Of a stretch of DNA of 64,000 nt, positions 43,554 through 53,567 are shown piece by piece. The notes beneath the pieces were generated by a model. It had not been told where the DNA came from. It worked only from the letters and a program-made list of their open reading frames with translations, and ran no database searches. Each line of letters begins with the position of its first letter. Position 1 is the first letter of the stretch. This stretch comes from a virus. The position numbers and the translations under genes were made by a program. The stretch covers positions 44,316-108,315 of IMG/VR virus record IMGVR_UViG_3300021197_001203. One strand, 5' to 3'.

Positions 43554-46500
43554 TACCACTCCCCCTTTGCTGCCCATATTGCGGCTGCTTCAGTAGCTGT
43601 AAGGGCGTGATTGAATACCGCAAGATTAGATAGATAACAATTCCATAGATAGTGGTCAACCGCATTTGTCATGGGGTTAGTTATTCCGTTAGTCCCATCT
43701 GTTGTACCCACTGACATTACAGCAGTCACAGCTGATGAAGTAGGGTTTGCGTATGTCCCCTGATATTGATTTGTCAAAGTATAATTTGCCCCATTATCTG
43801 TGGAGTTAGCAATATCTCTTAGAGCCGATAATCCGATCAAGGTCATGTTTGTTGCGGCAGTAGTGCCCAAAGCTGAAGGTATTGTCGCAGCCACTACTTG
43901 GGACGGACTCATCCCCGTATCTTTTGTGTTTCTTAAAAATGCTGAAATTGGCGCACTGCTATAATCTGTTATATTTGTTAGATTGCCTATGTTCTGTTGC
44001 CCTGTTAAAGTAGCCTCACCGCCTTGATAACCTGCCTTTCCAAACTTTAAGTAAGATTCGTTAGCCAAATAGAATGAAGCTGTGCTTCCACTTTTAGTCA
44101 CAATAATATTTGTCCAAGCGTCTCGGTCTATCCTTAGCCCCAATCTTGTCACATCATTAAAATGGATAATCTGAGTCCCGTCTGCTTCACACGCTATCAA
44201 TCCAAAATTGACATATTGGTCTGCCGAGGAATGACTGCTGTTTTGACCGCCAGCCATAACTAATCCCCAAAAACGTCCTCCTGAATCTCTCCCAGTAATG
44301 ATCGGACCCGATGCCGGGTTTCCTGAAGTGGAGGCATTATTGCACTTGAACCAAACGCTAATAGAAAAATCTCCACGGCAATCGAAATCTTTCATAGGCC
44401 CATATTCTGCTTCAACGCCACTATTATAATTGTAAAGAGCTAGAGCTTGGTCGTTTCCAAATAACATCCCTTTGTCTGTATTGTCAACAGAATAAGCAGG
44501 GCCGTTAGTTAGAGTAAAGTCCCCCCCAGTCCCGGTGACTCTTACTGGAGACCCATACAAATCTTCGGTCATAACAGAAGCACTTTGACTTAGAGTGCCT
44601 GAACCAATTGTTTGATTCATACGCATATACAACCTACACCCGTCCTTAACTTCACCATTGTCAACTATTAATTTATGATGAACACCTTGTAGTGTATTGT
44701 CATTGATCGTATCATTATTCGTTATGTCTGTAAAATCCAGTATTGCAGTGGCCGTACTAACTTCATGAAGATTCTGAAAACCACTAAAACCCGTTGGCCC
44801 CTTAGAATAATGATGTTTGTAATCGTCACTATAATCATTAGCAGTACCATCGCTTACATCAAGAACAACGCCAGTATGCCCACCCCCGAAGAACACTATC
44901 CCCTCGCTATCAATTCTCGGCCAAAGGATTTCAACGTCAATGTCTCCTATCCTATCTGAACCATCAAAAAATTGATTATAGAACGATTTCGGGTCATTAC
45001 GTGCAACAATGTTGTGAATGAAGAAACAGTTTTCCCCGGTATCAGGGCCGATATATTGACTGATATAATCAAAATCAGCAATACGTCCATTCACACTTAA
45101 TATCCCTTTATTTATAGACGAAGTAAGCTGGCTAGTTCTTTGGTTCCAATCCTCAGCTTTCAATGATACAGCCAATGAAGTGATTGTGGAAGCGTAAGAT
45201 GTAGGTTTAACCATTTCATCATTTACCGAATCCGCTGAACCGTCAGAGTTCTTAGTAGTAGGTGCTGCTATGGTTTTAACTACGAATCTCCCGCCTAGTC
45301 CATCGTAAGTTCTAATATTGCCATCAGCATCTGTTATCGAACCGTGAGGTGCGCCCCTGAATGTGGATATAGGAACATAGCTTTCCCCGTCTTCACCTAT
45401 TGGCATCGGTGCTGGGAATGAATTAGGAAGATACGCCCTACTATTAGTTGCTAGTAGCCCTGCATACCCTGTGACTGATGCTGGCTTATATGGATAAGGC
45501 GTTCTATTTGAAAGATGCACAGCAAAGTTTCTTCCTGTCGCACCGGGAACTGTGCTATGAATTACAATACTACGTCCACGTTCTCCCTCCCTGCTTTCAG
45601 TATTTGCACCCTCAAAGGCCCTAACATATCCCATATGTGTCCCTGTATCTGAACTTGTGCTACCAGTGAATAATGCTGGCGGATTAAATGCACTGTCTCC
45701 TGTGCTATTCTTTGCTTGTGGATGGGCAGCCATATTTATAATCCGAATAACCTCATTGACACATTGTTCAAAATCGTCCATTTTCAATGCTATATCTGAA
45801 AAATCTATTTCTAACGGGCGAGTATATTCTAAAGAAGTGCCATCTGTTTTTTTACCCTTCAAAGCTAAATGAGAGGTTTTACATATAATAGGGGGGACTA
45901 ACGGCCTATCATTATTTGATTCGTAAAGTTCTAACACGTCAAAATCAAACGCCTCCATATTAGGCCCGTCTTTGATCAAGTATCGTTTTGGGTTATTCGG
46001 GTCAACTTGAATAGCATTTGCTGTTTTACCAAATAGATGTCTAACAGCGGTTGCTATTTCAGTGGCTAACAAGGGGGCTACTAGATCGAATAGATAATTT
46101 ACATCAGAAGGAGTACCATAAGCAGTATTGTATTGAGAAATTACATCCGTGAGATTAGCTATACATTCGCTATCAACAGCAGTTCCTCCGTTTATCGGCA
46201 CATATCCTCCAAGAGTCACTACCGCCCCATCAAACTCAAGAGTGTTATAATTTTGAGCTGCTAAAGTTAATGGGTGCCATACATGACTTGTATCTATAAC
46301 TAATACATTTGTTGAGGAACCATGAATAGATGCTTTGGCTAATACCCCTAAACCATCATTTAACACACCCTCTCCAATAGTAATATAGAAGTTTGAGTCA
46401 TTACAATATGATGCTTCGCCTCTTTCACCTGTGGCTTTTAGGAATGCACTGTAATCATCAACGGTTAAGTTTGGTGAAGACCAACCCGTTTGGACAGCTT

Positions 46501-49500
46501 GGACAGAAGGACGCTGACATCGTATTAGATGTACCATTCCTGCCGTAAGAAAATCCCAGTATTGTTCCGTTATTTCAACTGATGCTACCTCGCTATGTAA
46601 GCCCCAATCAATCGCATATCTTGATTCATGCTCTTTCATTTGTGGCCTATTCATGGCTGTCATAGTAGTATCAACAGTCATCTTAAATCTTTTATTACTC
46701 GATATAGGGGTCCTAGAATCATTACCTTCTTTTTCTATTTTATCGACATCATAAAACATTGAGGGGAATAAAGGGATTTCCGTCAACGCTCTTGTTGATG
46801 CGTAATATGTTGAAGCTTGTTTATCATTACGCACAGAGTTATTACCGCTGCCTACTATTCTATCCTTCCATCCGGGGAATAACGGGTGTTCGTCATATAC
46901 TGGTTGAATGTCTATACCCCCTTGCCCAAGCCCTCCTAATGTCAAACTTACAGAAGGAGTCCCAAGATCGCCAATTTCTTTAACAGGTGTGCCTTGACTC
47001 AAATCAAAGTCTCTTTCTGCCCTACTATCGGAAATATCCATCAATATTGACCTGCCTCTTAGAGCTAAAAAGGAACCCACTTCAGACAGCGTAGGGCTAA
47101 CTTCTTCAATGCGCCCTTTCATAAGAGTCAACTCTAATGTAGCAATAGAAGCATTTTTTGTTCCATCTGATGAAACCATTATGTCGTCTAATGACCCAAA
47201 GCGGCTTCTTTTTGTTGGATGTACCAGCACATAACTTTCATCCGCTTTTATATCATTATCAACTACATCAAACCCTAAAAGATTTGACTTTCTAAATGAT
47301 GAAGGAGTTTGTTTATTTGAGGTATGGGTCTTTAGATTTCGTTTCCCTATGTTTTCGATTACCATTGTATGATATTCAGAATTACTAGAAGCATCCGGGG
47401 TATTAGTGCTGGGCACCGCCTTTGGCCTACCATACCCTCTTATGCTGGTGCCTAAAGACAAAACACAATCCTCTATATTGATGAATGGAGAGGGTGTGAT
47501 GTCCCCCGTGGGATTAGACGACAATATATTTCCTTGAATTGGTCTATTAAACGAAGCACTACTAACGCTCACAAGACCGCCGGGTGCGGTAATCTTCAAC
47601 AGAACCTCCTTCGTATTGGAGGGCGTGTTAGTATAGGGGACTCTGAGGTAATCCGCAATAGTCCTATTGTTGAATACCGCTGAACCATTTGGAACTGTTT
47701 TTTTCACCACCAAATAACCCTTATTCCCAATAGCATGAAATGGATTAAACTTAACATTAATTCCTGACCTTAAATTGAATCCGGTCCCAGCTACAACCTC
47801 TCCTGTGAGGTCAATAGCATCATAATAAACAAGTATCTTCTTTGGCCCTCCAGCTGAAACCAATACGCTAGGTGATTCGATCACAGCAATACGTGGTTCT
47901 TTCTCAGGAGTTAAATGACGGATATAAGAATCGTTTGTAGGCACACCGCCCACAATAGATGCGGTATGGTTATCGTCAAGACCCTTTAACAAAAATGGTT
48001 TAATGTTTTCAACCGCAATAGCCACTATCTCATCACGGGTCGAGGATGACATATTATTTGCCGAATCAAAATAACCTACCCCATCTTCAGTGACTATTCT
48101 GTTAAAGGGTGCGTTATCTGCTTTCAACGCCATAACAGTATTAGATGTGTTGACCACTCTTTCTATCTCGCCCGTAAATACGGTTTCAGTGACTTTAACA
48201 ATATCATTCTGACCGATTATAGAATCAACATGAATATCCTCGCTAATGTATTCAAACGTGTTCGCAATACCCTGAACTGTCTGTTTTACCGTTTGTTGTT
48301 TAGGTATCGGCAATTTCTTCAGATAGAAATCACCTTCATACAAACTGTATGATGTCACGCCCCCCATAGCCGGATAGCTATCCGAGGGTTCTGATAATAC
48401 AGTCCCATCCCCTAAACCAGTCATCCTACTCTTGGGCGACACAAAGTACGCATCGTGGTTATACGATGTTAAATCTGAAAACCTTTGACCTTGAGTAAAT
48501 AAATATTTAGTAAACGTGTCGCTAGCTCTTGTGCGTTGTTGTGAAATTGTGCTGACACTTTCATTACCTGTATCAATCAACAAGTCGGTCTTACCAATCA
48601 TAAACCAAATAGGTATATCTGCTGATCTTGGGAATAAAGGATTTTGAGTAATAGGTAGGTTATCTCTCCCCCCACTGTATGTAGTCGAAGAAGCACTATT
48701 CGCTAAAATAGTCGAAGTCGCAATCAATTTATTATTAGCAAAGTCAATACCAGTAATCCTCACTCTTTCAATATTATTTGCAGCAATCATCGGGTTATGG
48801 TCAACTGCTGCCGAGGTGGATGTAGCTACGTCATCAGCCCATCTTATCCTTCTGCTTGCAGGACTGGTGATAACTCCAGTTAAGGGATGTGTCCCTGAAT
48901 GATTGAATATTGCATTGAGGGTTGTTGATGATACACCATCAAAATACTCTCCGTCAGTCAAATCTAAAGTTCCGACAGACCATGTTTGATTTGCTATGTC
49001 TTTCAATTCAACGCCAGTCATAAGAGAAGCTAGTTTTTCCAATGCGGTATAACGGTCAACACTTGAATTAGGATTTGAGGGGTAATCTCTCAGCTTGAAA
49101 CTATTGCCGCTAAATGTATGCGCCATAGCCACCATTGGTATAGGCATCAAGCCGTCATGAGTATCAGGGCCATCCCTGCCCTGTGTCAAAACCGCAGCTC
49201 TAGCATTATCAAAGAAATATATATCGGGGGATTCGTAGTCATCTTCAAACAACCAAAGGCCCAGTGTTGAATCTTGTTTTGTTAAAGGTGCAACATTCGG
49301 TTCAATAATCCCCCTACTCACTCTAATAGATTCGATCAGGCCCCTGTATTCGCCTCCCTGCCCACCTATGAATAAGTCTGACGAGTTTTGAACCACATAG
49401 GGGGTATCGCCGCCGAAGTTAATTTCACCTACTAAATCCCCATTGATATAACACCGCATATACTCCTGACCAAACTGAGCTGTGATCATCACAAGAGGCT

Positions 49501-49951
49501 GCTCACCTAAAGTCAACTCTTGAGGTTTGTGTCCTCCATCTGCAAATGTCCCTGAATTACTCTCAATTGATACAGGGATATTATAAGATGTTTCTATACG
49601 ATACGTTTGTTTGTCAGATATAACATCGAATACAAGAGGGCCATTTGTAAATGGTTTACCATAACTTAGTTTGAATTGTCCCGGTTTATCTAGTATCACA
49701 CCTCCATAATCAGGTATGATAAATGCGTCAACTGTGAACTCGGTTCTAAATGAGTTTAATGGGTTAGACATTTGTTCTTCGTGCATTCTGCCTATTTTGG
49801 TAGCATTACTTTTAGGGTTCTTGGCTGTTGATTCAAAAAGCGGGTGCCGTATATCTTTACCGGATTCTTTGAACTTACCAGTAGGGACAATTAGGCCATC
49901 AGTCAAACCGTTCAGTCTTAGTGCCCTGCCGTGATAACGAATAATCCCCAC
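43553..49951 (-). CDS. Giant adhesin with LamG-type domains at both ends (2132 residues)
   Basis: A GTG start follows AAGGGGG by about eight bases. Residues 1-230 show a concanavalin A/LamG sandwich pattern (FTVDAFIIPDYGG... YMRCYINGDLVGEINFGG... GLIESIRVSRGII). A second LamG-like domain covers roughly 1776-2132 (FSISVWFKCN... WTNIIVTKSGSTASFYLANE... LSNLAVFNHALTATEAAAIW). Between lie about 1500 residues of beta-rich structural sequence. LamG folds bind sugars or proteins, so this is a receptor-binding or baseplate-decorating protein. It overlaps the hub gene by one base. Confidence 0.75.
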   Translation of the reverse strand: MGIIRYHGRALRLNGLTDGLIVPTGKFKESGKDIRHPLFESTAKNPKSNATKIGRMHEEQMSNPLNSFRTEFTVDAFIIPDYGGVILDKPGQFKLSYGKPFTNGPLVFDVISDKQTYRIETSYNIPVSIESNSGTFADGGHKPQELTLGEQPLVMITAQFGQEYMRCYINGDLVGEINFGGDTPYVVQNSSDLFIGGQGGEYRGLIESIRVSRGIIEPNVAPLTKQDSTLGLWLFEDDYESPDIYFFDNARAAVLTQGRDGPDTHDGLMPIPMVAMAHTFSGNSFKLRDYPSNPNSSVDRYTALEKLASLMTGVELKDIANQTWSVGTLDLTDGEYFDGVSSTTLNAIFNHSGTHPLTGVITSPASRRIRWADDVATSTSAAVDHNPMIAANNIERVRITGIDFANNKLIATSTILANSASSTTYSGGRDNLPITQNPLFPRSADIPIWFMIGKTDLLIDTGNESVSTISQQRTRASDTFTKYLFTQGQRFSDLTSYNHDAYFVSPKSRMTGLGDGTVLSEPSDSYPAMGGVTSYSLYEGDFYLKKLPIPKQQTVKQTVQGIANTFEYISEDIHVDSIIGQNDIVKVTETVFTGEIERVVNTSNTVMALKADNAPFNRIVTEDGVGYFDSANNMSSSTRDEIVAIAVENIKPFLLKGLDDNHTASIVGGVPTNDSYIRHLTPEKEPRIAVIESPSVLVSAGGPKKILVYYDAIDLTGEVVAGTGFNLRSGINVKFNPFHAIGNKGYLVVKKTVPNGSAVFNNRTIADYLRVPYTNTPSNTKEVLLKITAPGGLVSVSSASFNRPIQGNILSSNPTGDITPSPFINIEDCVLSLGTSIRGYGRPKAVPSTNTPDASSNSEYHTMVIENIGKRNLKTHTSNKQTPSSFRKSNLLGFDVVDNDIKADESYVLVHPTKRSRFGSLDDIMVSSDGTKNASIATLELTLMKGRIEEVSPTLSEVGSFLALRGRSILMDISDSRAERDFDLSQGTPVKEIGDLGTPSVSLTLGGLGQGGIDIQPVYDEHPLFPGWKDRIVGSGNNSVRNDKQASTYYASTRALTEIPLFPSMFYDVDKIEKEGNDSRTPISSNKRFKMTVDTTMTAMNRPQMKEHESRYAIDWGLHSEVASVEITEQYWDFLTAGMVHLIRCQRPSVQAVQTGWSSPNLTVDDYSAFLKATGERGEASYCNDSNFYITIGEGVLNDGLGVLAKASIHGSSTNVLVIDTSHVWHPLTLAAQNYNTLEFDGAVVTLGGYVPINGGTAVDSECIANLTDVISQYNTAYGTPSDVNYLFDLVAPLLATEIATAVRHLFGKTANAIQVDPNNPKRYLIKDGPNMEAFDFDVLELYESNNDRPLVPPIICKTSHLALKGKKTDGTSLEYTRPLEIDFSDIALKMDDFEQCVNEVIRIINMAAHPQAKNSTGDSAFNPPALFTGSTSSDTGTHMGYVRAFEGANTESREGERGRSIVIHSTVPGATGRNFAVHLSNRTPYPYKPASVTGYAGLLATNSRAYLPNSFPAPMPIGEDGESYVPISTFRGAPHGSITDADGNIRTYDGLGGRFVVKTIAAPTTKNSDGSADSVNDEMVKPTSYASTITSLAVSLKAEDWNQRTSQLTSSINKGILSVNGRIADFDYISQYIGPDTGENCFFIHNIVARNDPKSFYNQFFDGSDRIGDIDVEILWPRIDSEGIVFFGGGHTGVVLDVSDGTANDYSDDYKHHYSKGPTGFSGFQNLHEVSTATAILDFTDITNNDTINDNTLQGVHHKLIVDNGEVKDGCRLYMRMNQTIGSGTLSQSASVMTEDLYGSPVRVTGTGGDFTLTNGPAYSVDNTDKGMLFGNDQALALYNYNSGVEAEYGPMKDFDCRGDFSISVWFKCNNASTSGNPASGPIITGRDSGGRFWGLVMAGGQNSSHSSADQYVNFGLIACEADGTQIIHFNDVTRLGLRIDRDAWTNIIVTKSGSTASFYLANESYLKFGKAGYQGGEATLTGQQNIGNLTNITDYSSAPISAFLRNTKDTGMSPSQVVAATIPSALGTTAATNMTLIGLSALRDIANSTDNGANYTLTNQYQGTYANPTSSAVTAVMSVGTTDGTNGITNPMTNAVDHYLWNCYLSNLAVFNHALTATEAAAIWAAKGEW

Positions 49952-49963
49952 AATATAGCCCCC

Positions 49964-51250
49964 TTATAGACCAATCAACTGTTCGGCAACACTCAGGGTC
50001 ATATTGTATGACCAATACCCGTCTCCTGCATTGTAAGTAGGAACTACTGACATAAGAACCGCAGGGATAGCGACTCCCTGTTCTAAAAATGGATTAGGGC
50101 GTGAAATCTTATTATCGACTACAATTGTAGGGTCATAATCAGATGTGTTTTTTTCCGAACTATAATCCGTACCGGGGCCAGCAGGTATTACATATTGTCT
50201 TAACACACGATGACCTAATGCGTTGCTAGCTATTGATTCGTAAGGAACTCTAACACCTACTATGTATTTTTTGACTACTGCTGCTTCGTTAATTCGTAAA
50301 AACTTTGAAACATCAAACGAAGACATACTGTCGGGAAGGTCGAGAACATCACCTGTTAATGTTGCCGGAGATATTAATGCCCCCCCTGCTGATTGGTTGG
50401 CTAGGTTTAGTAAATCTTGAACCTTATCGCCCATTGAGAGTTTCACACTTGATGCGCCACCTGTCATACTACTGGTGACAAATGCTTTGTCCCATTTCTG
50501 AAGTGAGCCAGCGACTAATGCGTAAGTATTCGTGCCGTCTCTTTCACCCTTCTGAACGGACACCGAAACATCGCCGTTTACACCTACTGTCTTATTTTTA
50601 ATACTGATCAATTCGCCTGAATATACTGCATTGACATCTCCTGTCTGATGGTAATATGAATTATTCATTTGTTGCCCATTGGATGCAGACACGTCAAAAG
50701 CGGTGGTGAATGCGACTGTTGCCGTGTTTTCTTTGATCGAAGCTGAAGCCAAAGCATTCCTTATGGTTGTTGAAAGTGTGCCTGTATTTGTAGTGGAAGA
50801 TATATCCACTCCTATCAAACTTTCAGTAGCCACAACAGAGGTAGTGGTTCCGTTAGCTAACCTAATTTTTGTCGTTTCGCCTAAATCCGCATCAACCTGT
50901 CCTATTGATTTGAAAGCAATCTCCACACCGTCTAAATCGGTTTTTACCGCCGACCAAGAACCTGTCACTACCGCATATTGCCCATACCATGTTGAGCTTG
51001 GAATTGTACCAGCTGATCTTGAGAGGTCTATTGTGAAAGCTGAACCATTTCCTGCAACCTCTCCCTCATCATCACTGATTATCCCATCAATACTAATTCC
51101 GATTGTAGCAACATTCATATCTAAAGCAAATCTTTGAGCTATAACGGGCAAGGGAGTCACAGATGTTTCACGTTTAACATCAAAAGTAATCATGTTTGCA
51201 TCTAATTCAATTACAGAACTATCCCTACGGATTAATTGTATTTTAGGCAT
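49964..51250 (-). CDS. Distal tail-position protein (Dit-like role)
   Basis: A 428-residue beta-rich protein directly downstream of the tape measure gene, where tailed viruses place the distal tail protein. It opens PKIQLIRRDSSVIELDANMITFDVKRETSVTPLPVIAQRFALDMN, a short beta stretch like tail-tube-fold N-termini, and ends in YWSYNMTLSVAEQLIGL. The role is inferred from gene order. Confidence 0.55.
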   Translation of the reverse strand: MPKIQLIRRDSSVIELDANMITFDVKRETSVTPLPVIAQRFALDMNVATIGISIDGIISDDEGEVAGNGSAFTIDLSRSAGTIPSSTWYGQYAVVTGSWSAVKTDLDGVEIAFKSIGQVDADLGETTKIRLANGTTTSVVATESLIGVDISSTTNTGTLSTTIRNALASASIKENTATVAFTTAFDVSASNGQQMNNSYYHQTGDVNAVYSGELISIKNKTVGVNGDVSVSVQKGERDGTNTYALVAGSLQKWDKAFVTSSMTGGASSVKLSMGDKVQDLLNLANQSAGGALISPATLTGDVLDLPDSMSSFDVSKFLRINEAAVVKKYIVGVRVPYESIASNALGHRVLRQYVIPAGPGTDYSSEKNTSDYDPTIVVDNKISRPNPFLEQGVAIPAVLMSVVPTYNAGDGYWSYNMTLSVAEQLIGL

Positions 51251-51251
51251 A

Positions 51252-52859
51252 TTATATCACTCCCCTACCGAAACTATTACCCCTAGACCTTGACCTAAAA
51301 GCCCTTTGAACTTCTTTACTTACTTCTCTAGCTATTTCACGGGCATTTCCCCCGCCGGACACATTTATTGCTAGATTCATCGTGTCTCCTTCACTGCCGC
51401 CACCCATGCCGCTTAGTGTGACTGGTATAGACTGACCGTCAGGCAGAGGAACCACCGCTTCAGTTCCGTGTAGTGTGACTGGGTAGCCACTTGTTGGACC
51501 GGATGCAATACCTCCACTAGCAAACAGTAAATCTTTTGCTTTTCCACCCAATCCTCCTACGTCTTTCATCCAATCAGGCATACTAGGCATATTGCCCTCA
51601 ATCCAATCAAAGGCTCTTTTTGCACCACCTGTTAAACCATCATAAAAATCATTACCAAGACTGGAAAAACCATCCGCTATCCAAGAACCAAAATCCGCCA
51701 TCGCACCAATGAAAGCAGCCCCAAGATCAATTATTCCATTAATTAGTGACATTATAAAATCTGATACTATTTTCTTAATACCGTCCCATATTTCAGCCAT
51801 TTTACCCATGATAGTCCATTCGCCACTAACATAGGAGGCAACTCCTTCAAACGCCCATATACAAAGGTCTAGGAAACCGATTATAATTACTGCTATTACT
51901 TTGAATACAAATGTGACCACTTTCATAATAAGCCCAAAGGCCCAAAGGAATATTTTTACAACGGGTCCACCAACGTATGCAAGTATTTTAGCGAATAGAA
52001 CCAAACCTTCACCAATTACTATAACAAATATAGGCAAAAGCATGGAAACTACCTCTCCTATTTTTACGAATACATCAATCAATCCACTGTTAATACAAAA
52101 ATCAACAAAACCAATAAATATTGTATTTATCAAACCAAATACACTAGCAAAACTGATACCAAACACACCTAATATTTCTTTAATATAGACAAATGTCAAA
52201 ACAAATGCAAGTCCCAAATTAGTGACCATTCCAATTATCGTATCAAAATGCCCAGCTTCATTCATATAAACAAGGAGGCCCACAAACGACCCTAGTATTA
52301 CCTCAAACGAATCAGCAGCTGCAACTGCAAAGTTCATGAGGAAACCAATTATACCGAATATTACCATTTTAGCCATATCTAACATTGGCTGCCAGTTCAT
52401 GCCCCCTACAAGCCCAGCAACAGTTTCCAAATGCCCCATCACTCCTTCTAATGAACCTTTTATAGATTCTAAGCCGCCAAAGAACTCAGGGAAAATAGCG
52501 GTCCCACCAGCAACAGACCCTCCAAAATAAATTAATGCAGCAGCCGTTAATGCAAACAAACCGATCAAGAATAAAATAGTAGTAGCCATTGCTTTGAGTA
52601 TAGTAAAGAGTATAGTCAAAGGACCCAATGCTACTTCAGTAGCCTCTCCTAATTCCTCCACTACTTCTGTTGATTCACCAAATACTTCATTCCACAATTC
52701 GCCCCACTGCTTTAATTTTATTATAGCTTTTAGTAAGTCTTTGCCCAATAATTTTTGTAATCCTTTTGCTATGAGGGCTTGGCTTTGCATCCCCTTAGTC
52801 ATTTTGGTGATGTTTGTCATTCCAGTTGCTATTCCAGCATTAAGGTCAGCCACTGTCAT
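51252..52859 (-). CDS. Tail tape measure protein
   Basis: A 535-residue protein with several long hydrophobic segments (about 75-115, 155-185, 195-290, 300-345) and a C-terminus with GGIASGPTSGYPVTLHGTEAVVPLPDG, a signature I know from many tape measure proteins. It sets tail length and takes part in DNA entry through the host membrane. At about 0.15 nm per residue it would fit a tail of near 80 nm. It starts inside the end of the chaperone gene (14-base overlap). Confidence 0.85.
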   Translation of the reverse strand: MTVADLNAGIATGMTNITKMTKGMQSQALIAKGLQKLLGKDLLKAIIKLKQWGELWNEVFGESTEVVEELGEATEVALGPLTILFTILKAMATTILFLIGLFALTAAALIYFGGSVAGGTAIFPEFFGGLESIKGSLEGVMGHLETVAGLVGGMNWQPMLDMAKMVIFGIIGFLMNFAVAAADSFEVILGSFVGLLVYMNEAGHFDTIIGMVTNLGLAFVLTFVYIKEILGVFGISFASVFGLINTIFIGFVDFCINSGLIDVFVKIGEVVSMLLPIFVIVIGEGLVLFAKILAYVGGPVVKIFLWAFGLIMKVVTFVFKVIAVIIIGFLDLCIWAFEGVASYVSGEWTIMGKMAEIWDGIKKIVSDFIMSLINGIIDLGAAFIGAMADFGSWIADGFSSLGNDFYDGLTGGAKRAFDWIEGNMPSMPDWMKDVGGLGGKAKDLLFASGGIASGPTSGYPVTLHGTEAVVPLPDGQSIPVTLSGMGGGSEGDTMNLAINVSGGGNAREIAREVSKEVQRAFRSRSRGNSFGRGVI

Positions 52860-53220
52860 CTTCAGGCACCCTCATGTCAGCATTGACAAGGTCGAAAAAG
52901 TCATCGAGATTGTCTGCATCACTGGTAGTCCGTATAACCCTACCGTCTTTATTGTTGCCTCCGTTATACCGTTTTTTCATATCTTTTGTTTGCTTTTCTG
53001 TTTGTTCTGCCCTTTCTTCCTCAACGGCTCTTACAAACATATAATCTAGTATAACACGGTCATAGGGTTGGTCATCCCAAGAATGAGGGGGACAATTGAA
53101 ATGTTGACCCAAGACATACCTTATTGTTTGAAAAGTCAACAAATTATTTTGTTCGGAATTAAAAGGATTTACTTCCCCATTTGATTGAATATATTTTTTC
53201 AAGTCAGGGAAGCTTATCCC
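52846..53220 (-). CDS. Tail assembly chaperone, frameshift extension (gpT-like)
   Basis: This frame has no ATG; its only nearby initiator is TTG at 53202, and it stays open upstream through the end of the preceding gene. It is best read as the -1 frameshift extension of the gene at 53214-53567, joined at CCCTTTG (53220-53226). The extension is about 124 residues with a helical start and a Lys/Glu-rich middle. In lambda-like phages the equivalent gpG-T fusion binds the tape measure protein, whose gene follows here directly. Confidence 0.65.
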   Translation of the reverse strand, partial: GISFPDLKKYIQSNGEVNPFNSEQNNLLTFQTIRYVLGQHFNCPPHSWDDQPYDRVILDYMFVRAVEEERAEQTEKQTKDMKKRYNGGNNKDGRVIRTTSDADNLDDFFDLVNADMRVPEDDSG

Positions 53221-53567
53221 AAAGGGTCTGCTTCACCGCCGACAGCAGCCATTATGTCTGATAGCTGAGGCAATAATTGTGAAATCTTTTTACCGACTTC
53301 AGGCTTTAGATTAACCAAGTCGTATTTTGATAATTTAGGGCTTGTATCAGTAATGCAGGTCGCAATTACAAATCTCCAGTAGCCGCCGAAGTCTAATTTT
53401 GGTATTATCTCTTCACCAACCATATTAAAATCCACGAACTTTGACATGGCTTCTTGCTGTTGAACCCAAGAAAGTGGTTTGATCCATACGGATAAATTAC
53501 CTTCTTCGGTCACTATGTCATGCTGCGTTGATGCGTTGCTAATTACGAATGGATTATTCTGTTTCAT
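53214..53567 (-). CDS. Tail assembly chaperone (gpG-like)
   Basis: A 117-residue protein from the ATG at 53567 (GTG at 53576 gives 120). Residues NLSVWIKPLSWVQQQEAMSKFV are like the conserved start of tail assembly chaperones, and it lies just upstream of the tape measure gene. Its last codons contain the slippery heptamer C-CCT-TTG in the right phase, four codons from the stop. Full-length fusion with the next frame would be about 240 residues. Confidence 0.7.
   Translation of the reverse strand: MKQNNPFVISNASTQHDIVTEEGNLSVWIKPLSWVQQQEAMSKFVDFNMVGEEIIPKLDFGGYWRFVIATCITDTSPKLSKYDLVNLKPEVGKKISQLLPQLSDIMAAVGGEADPLG
53220..53226 (-). other. Programmed -1 ribosomal frameshift site CCCTTTG
   Basis: On the minus strand the codons read GAC CCT TTG GGA TAA, giving the X-XXY-YYZ heptamer C-CCT-TTG in the zero frame. 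A slip of one base back gives CCC TTT then GGG ATA AGC, entering the second chaperone frame with no stop. The zero-frame stop comes one codon later. Site, phase and position before the tape measure gene match the lambda G/GT arrangement. Confidence 0.7.

Noticed and set aside
36304-49934. Several plus-strand frames of 60-100 codons inside the two giant minus-strand genes
   Set aside because: They are antisense shadows of long coding regions, with no ribosome sites, no recognisable protein and no coupling to other genes.
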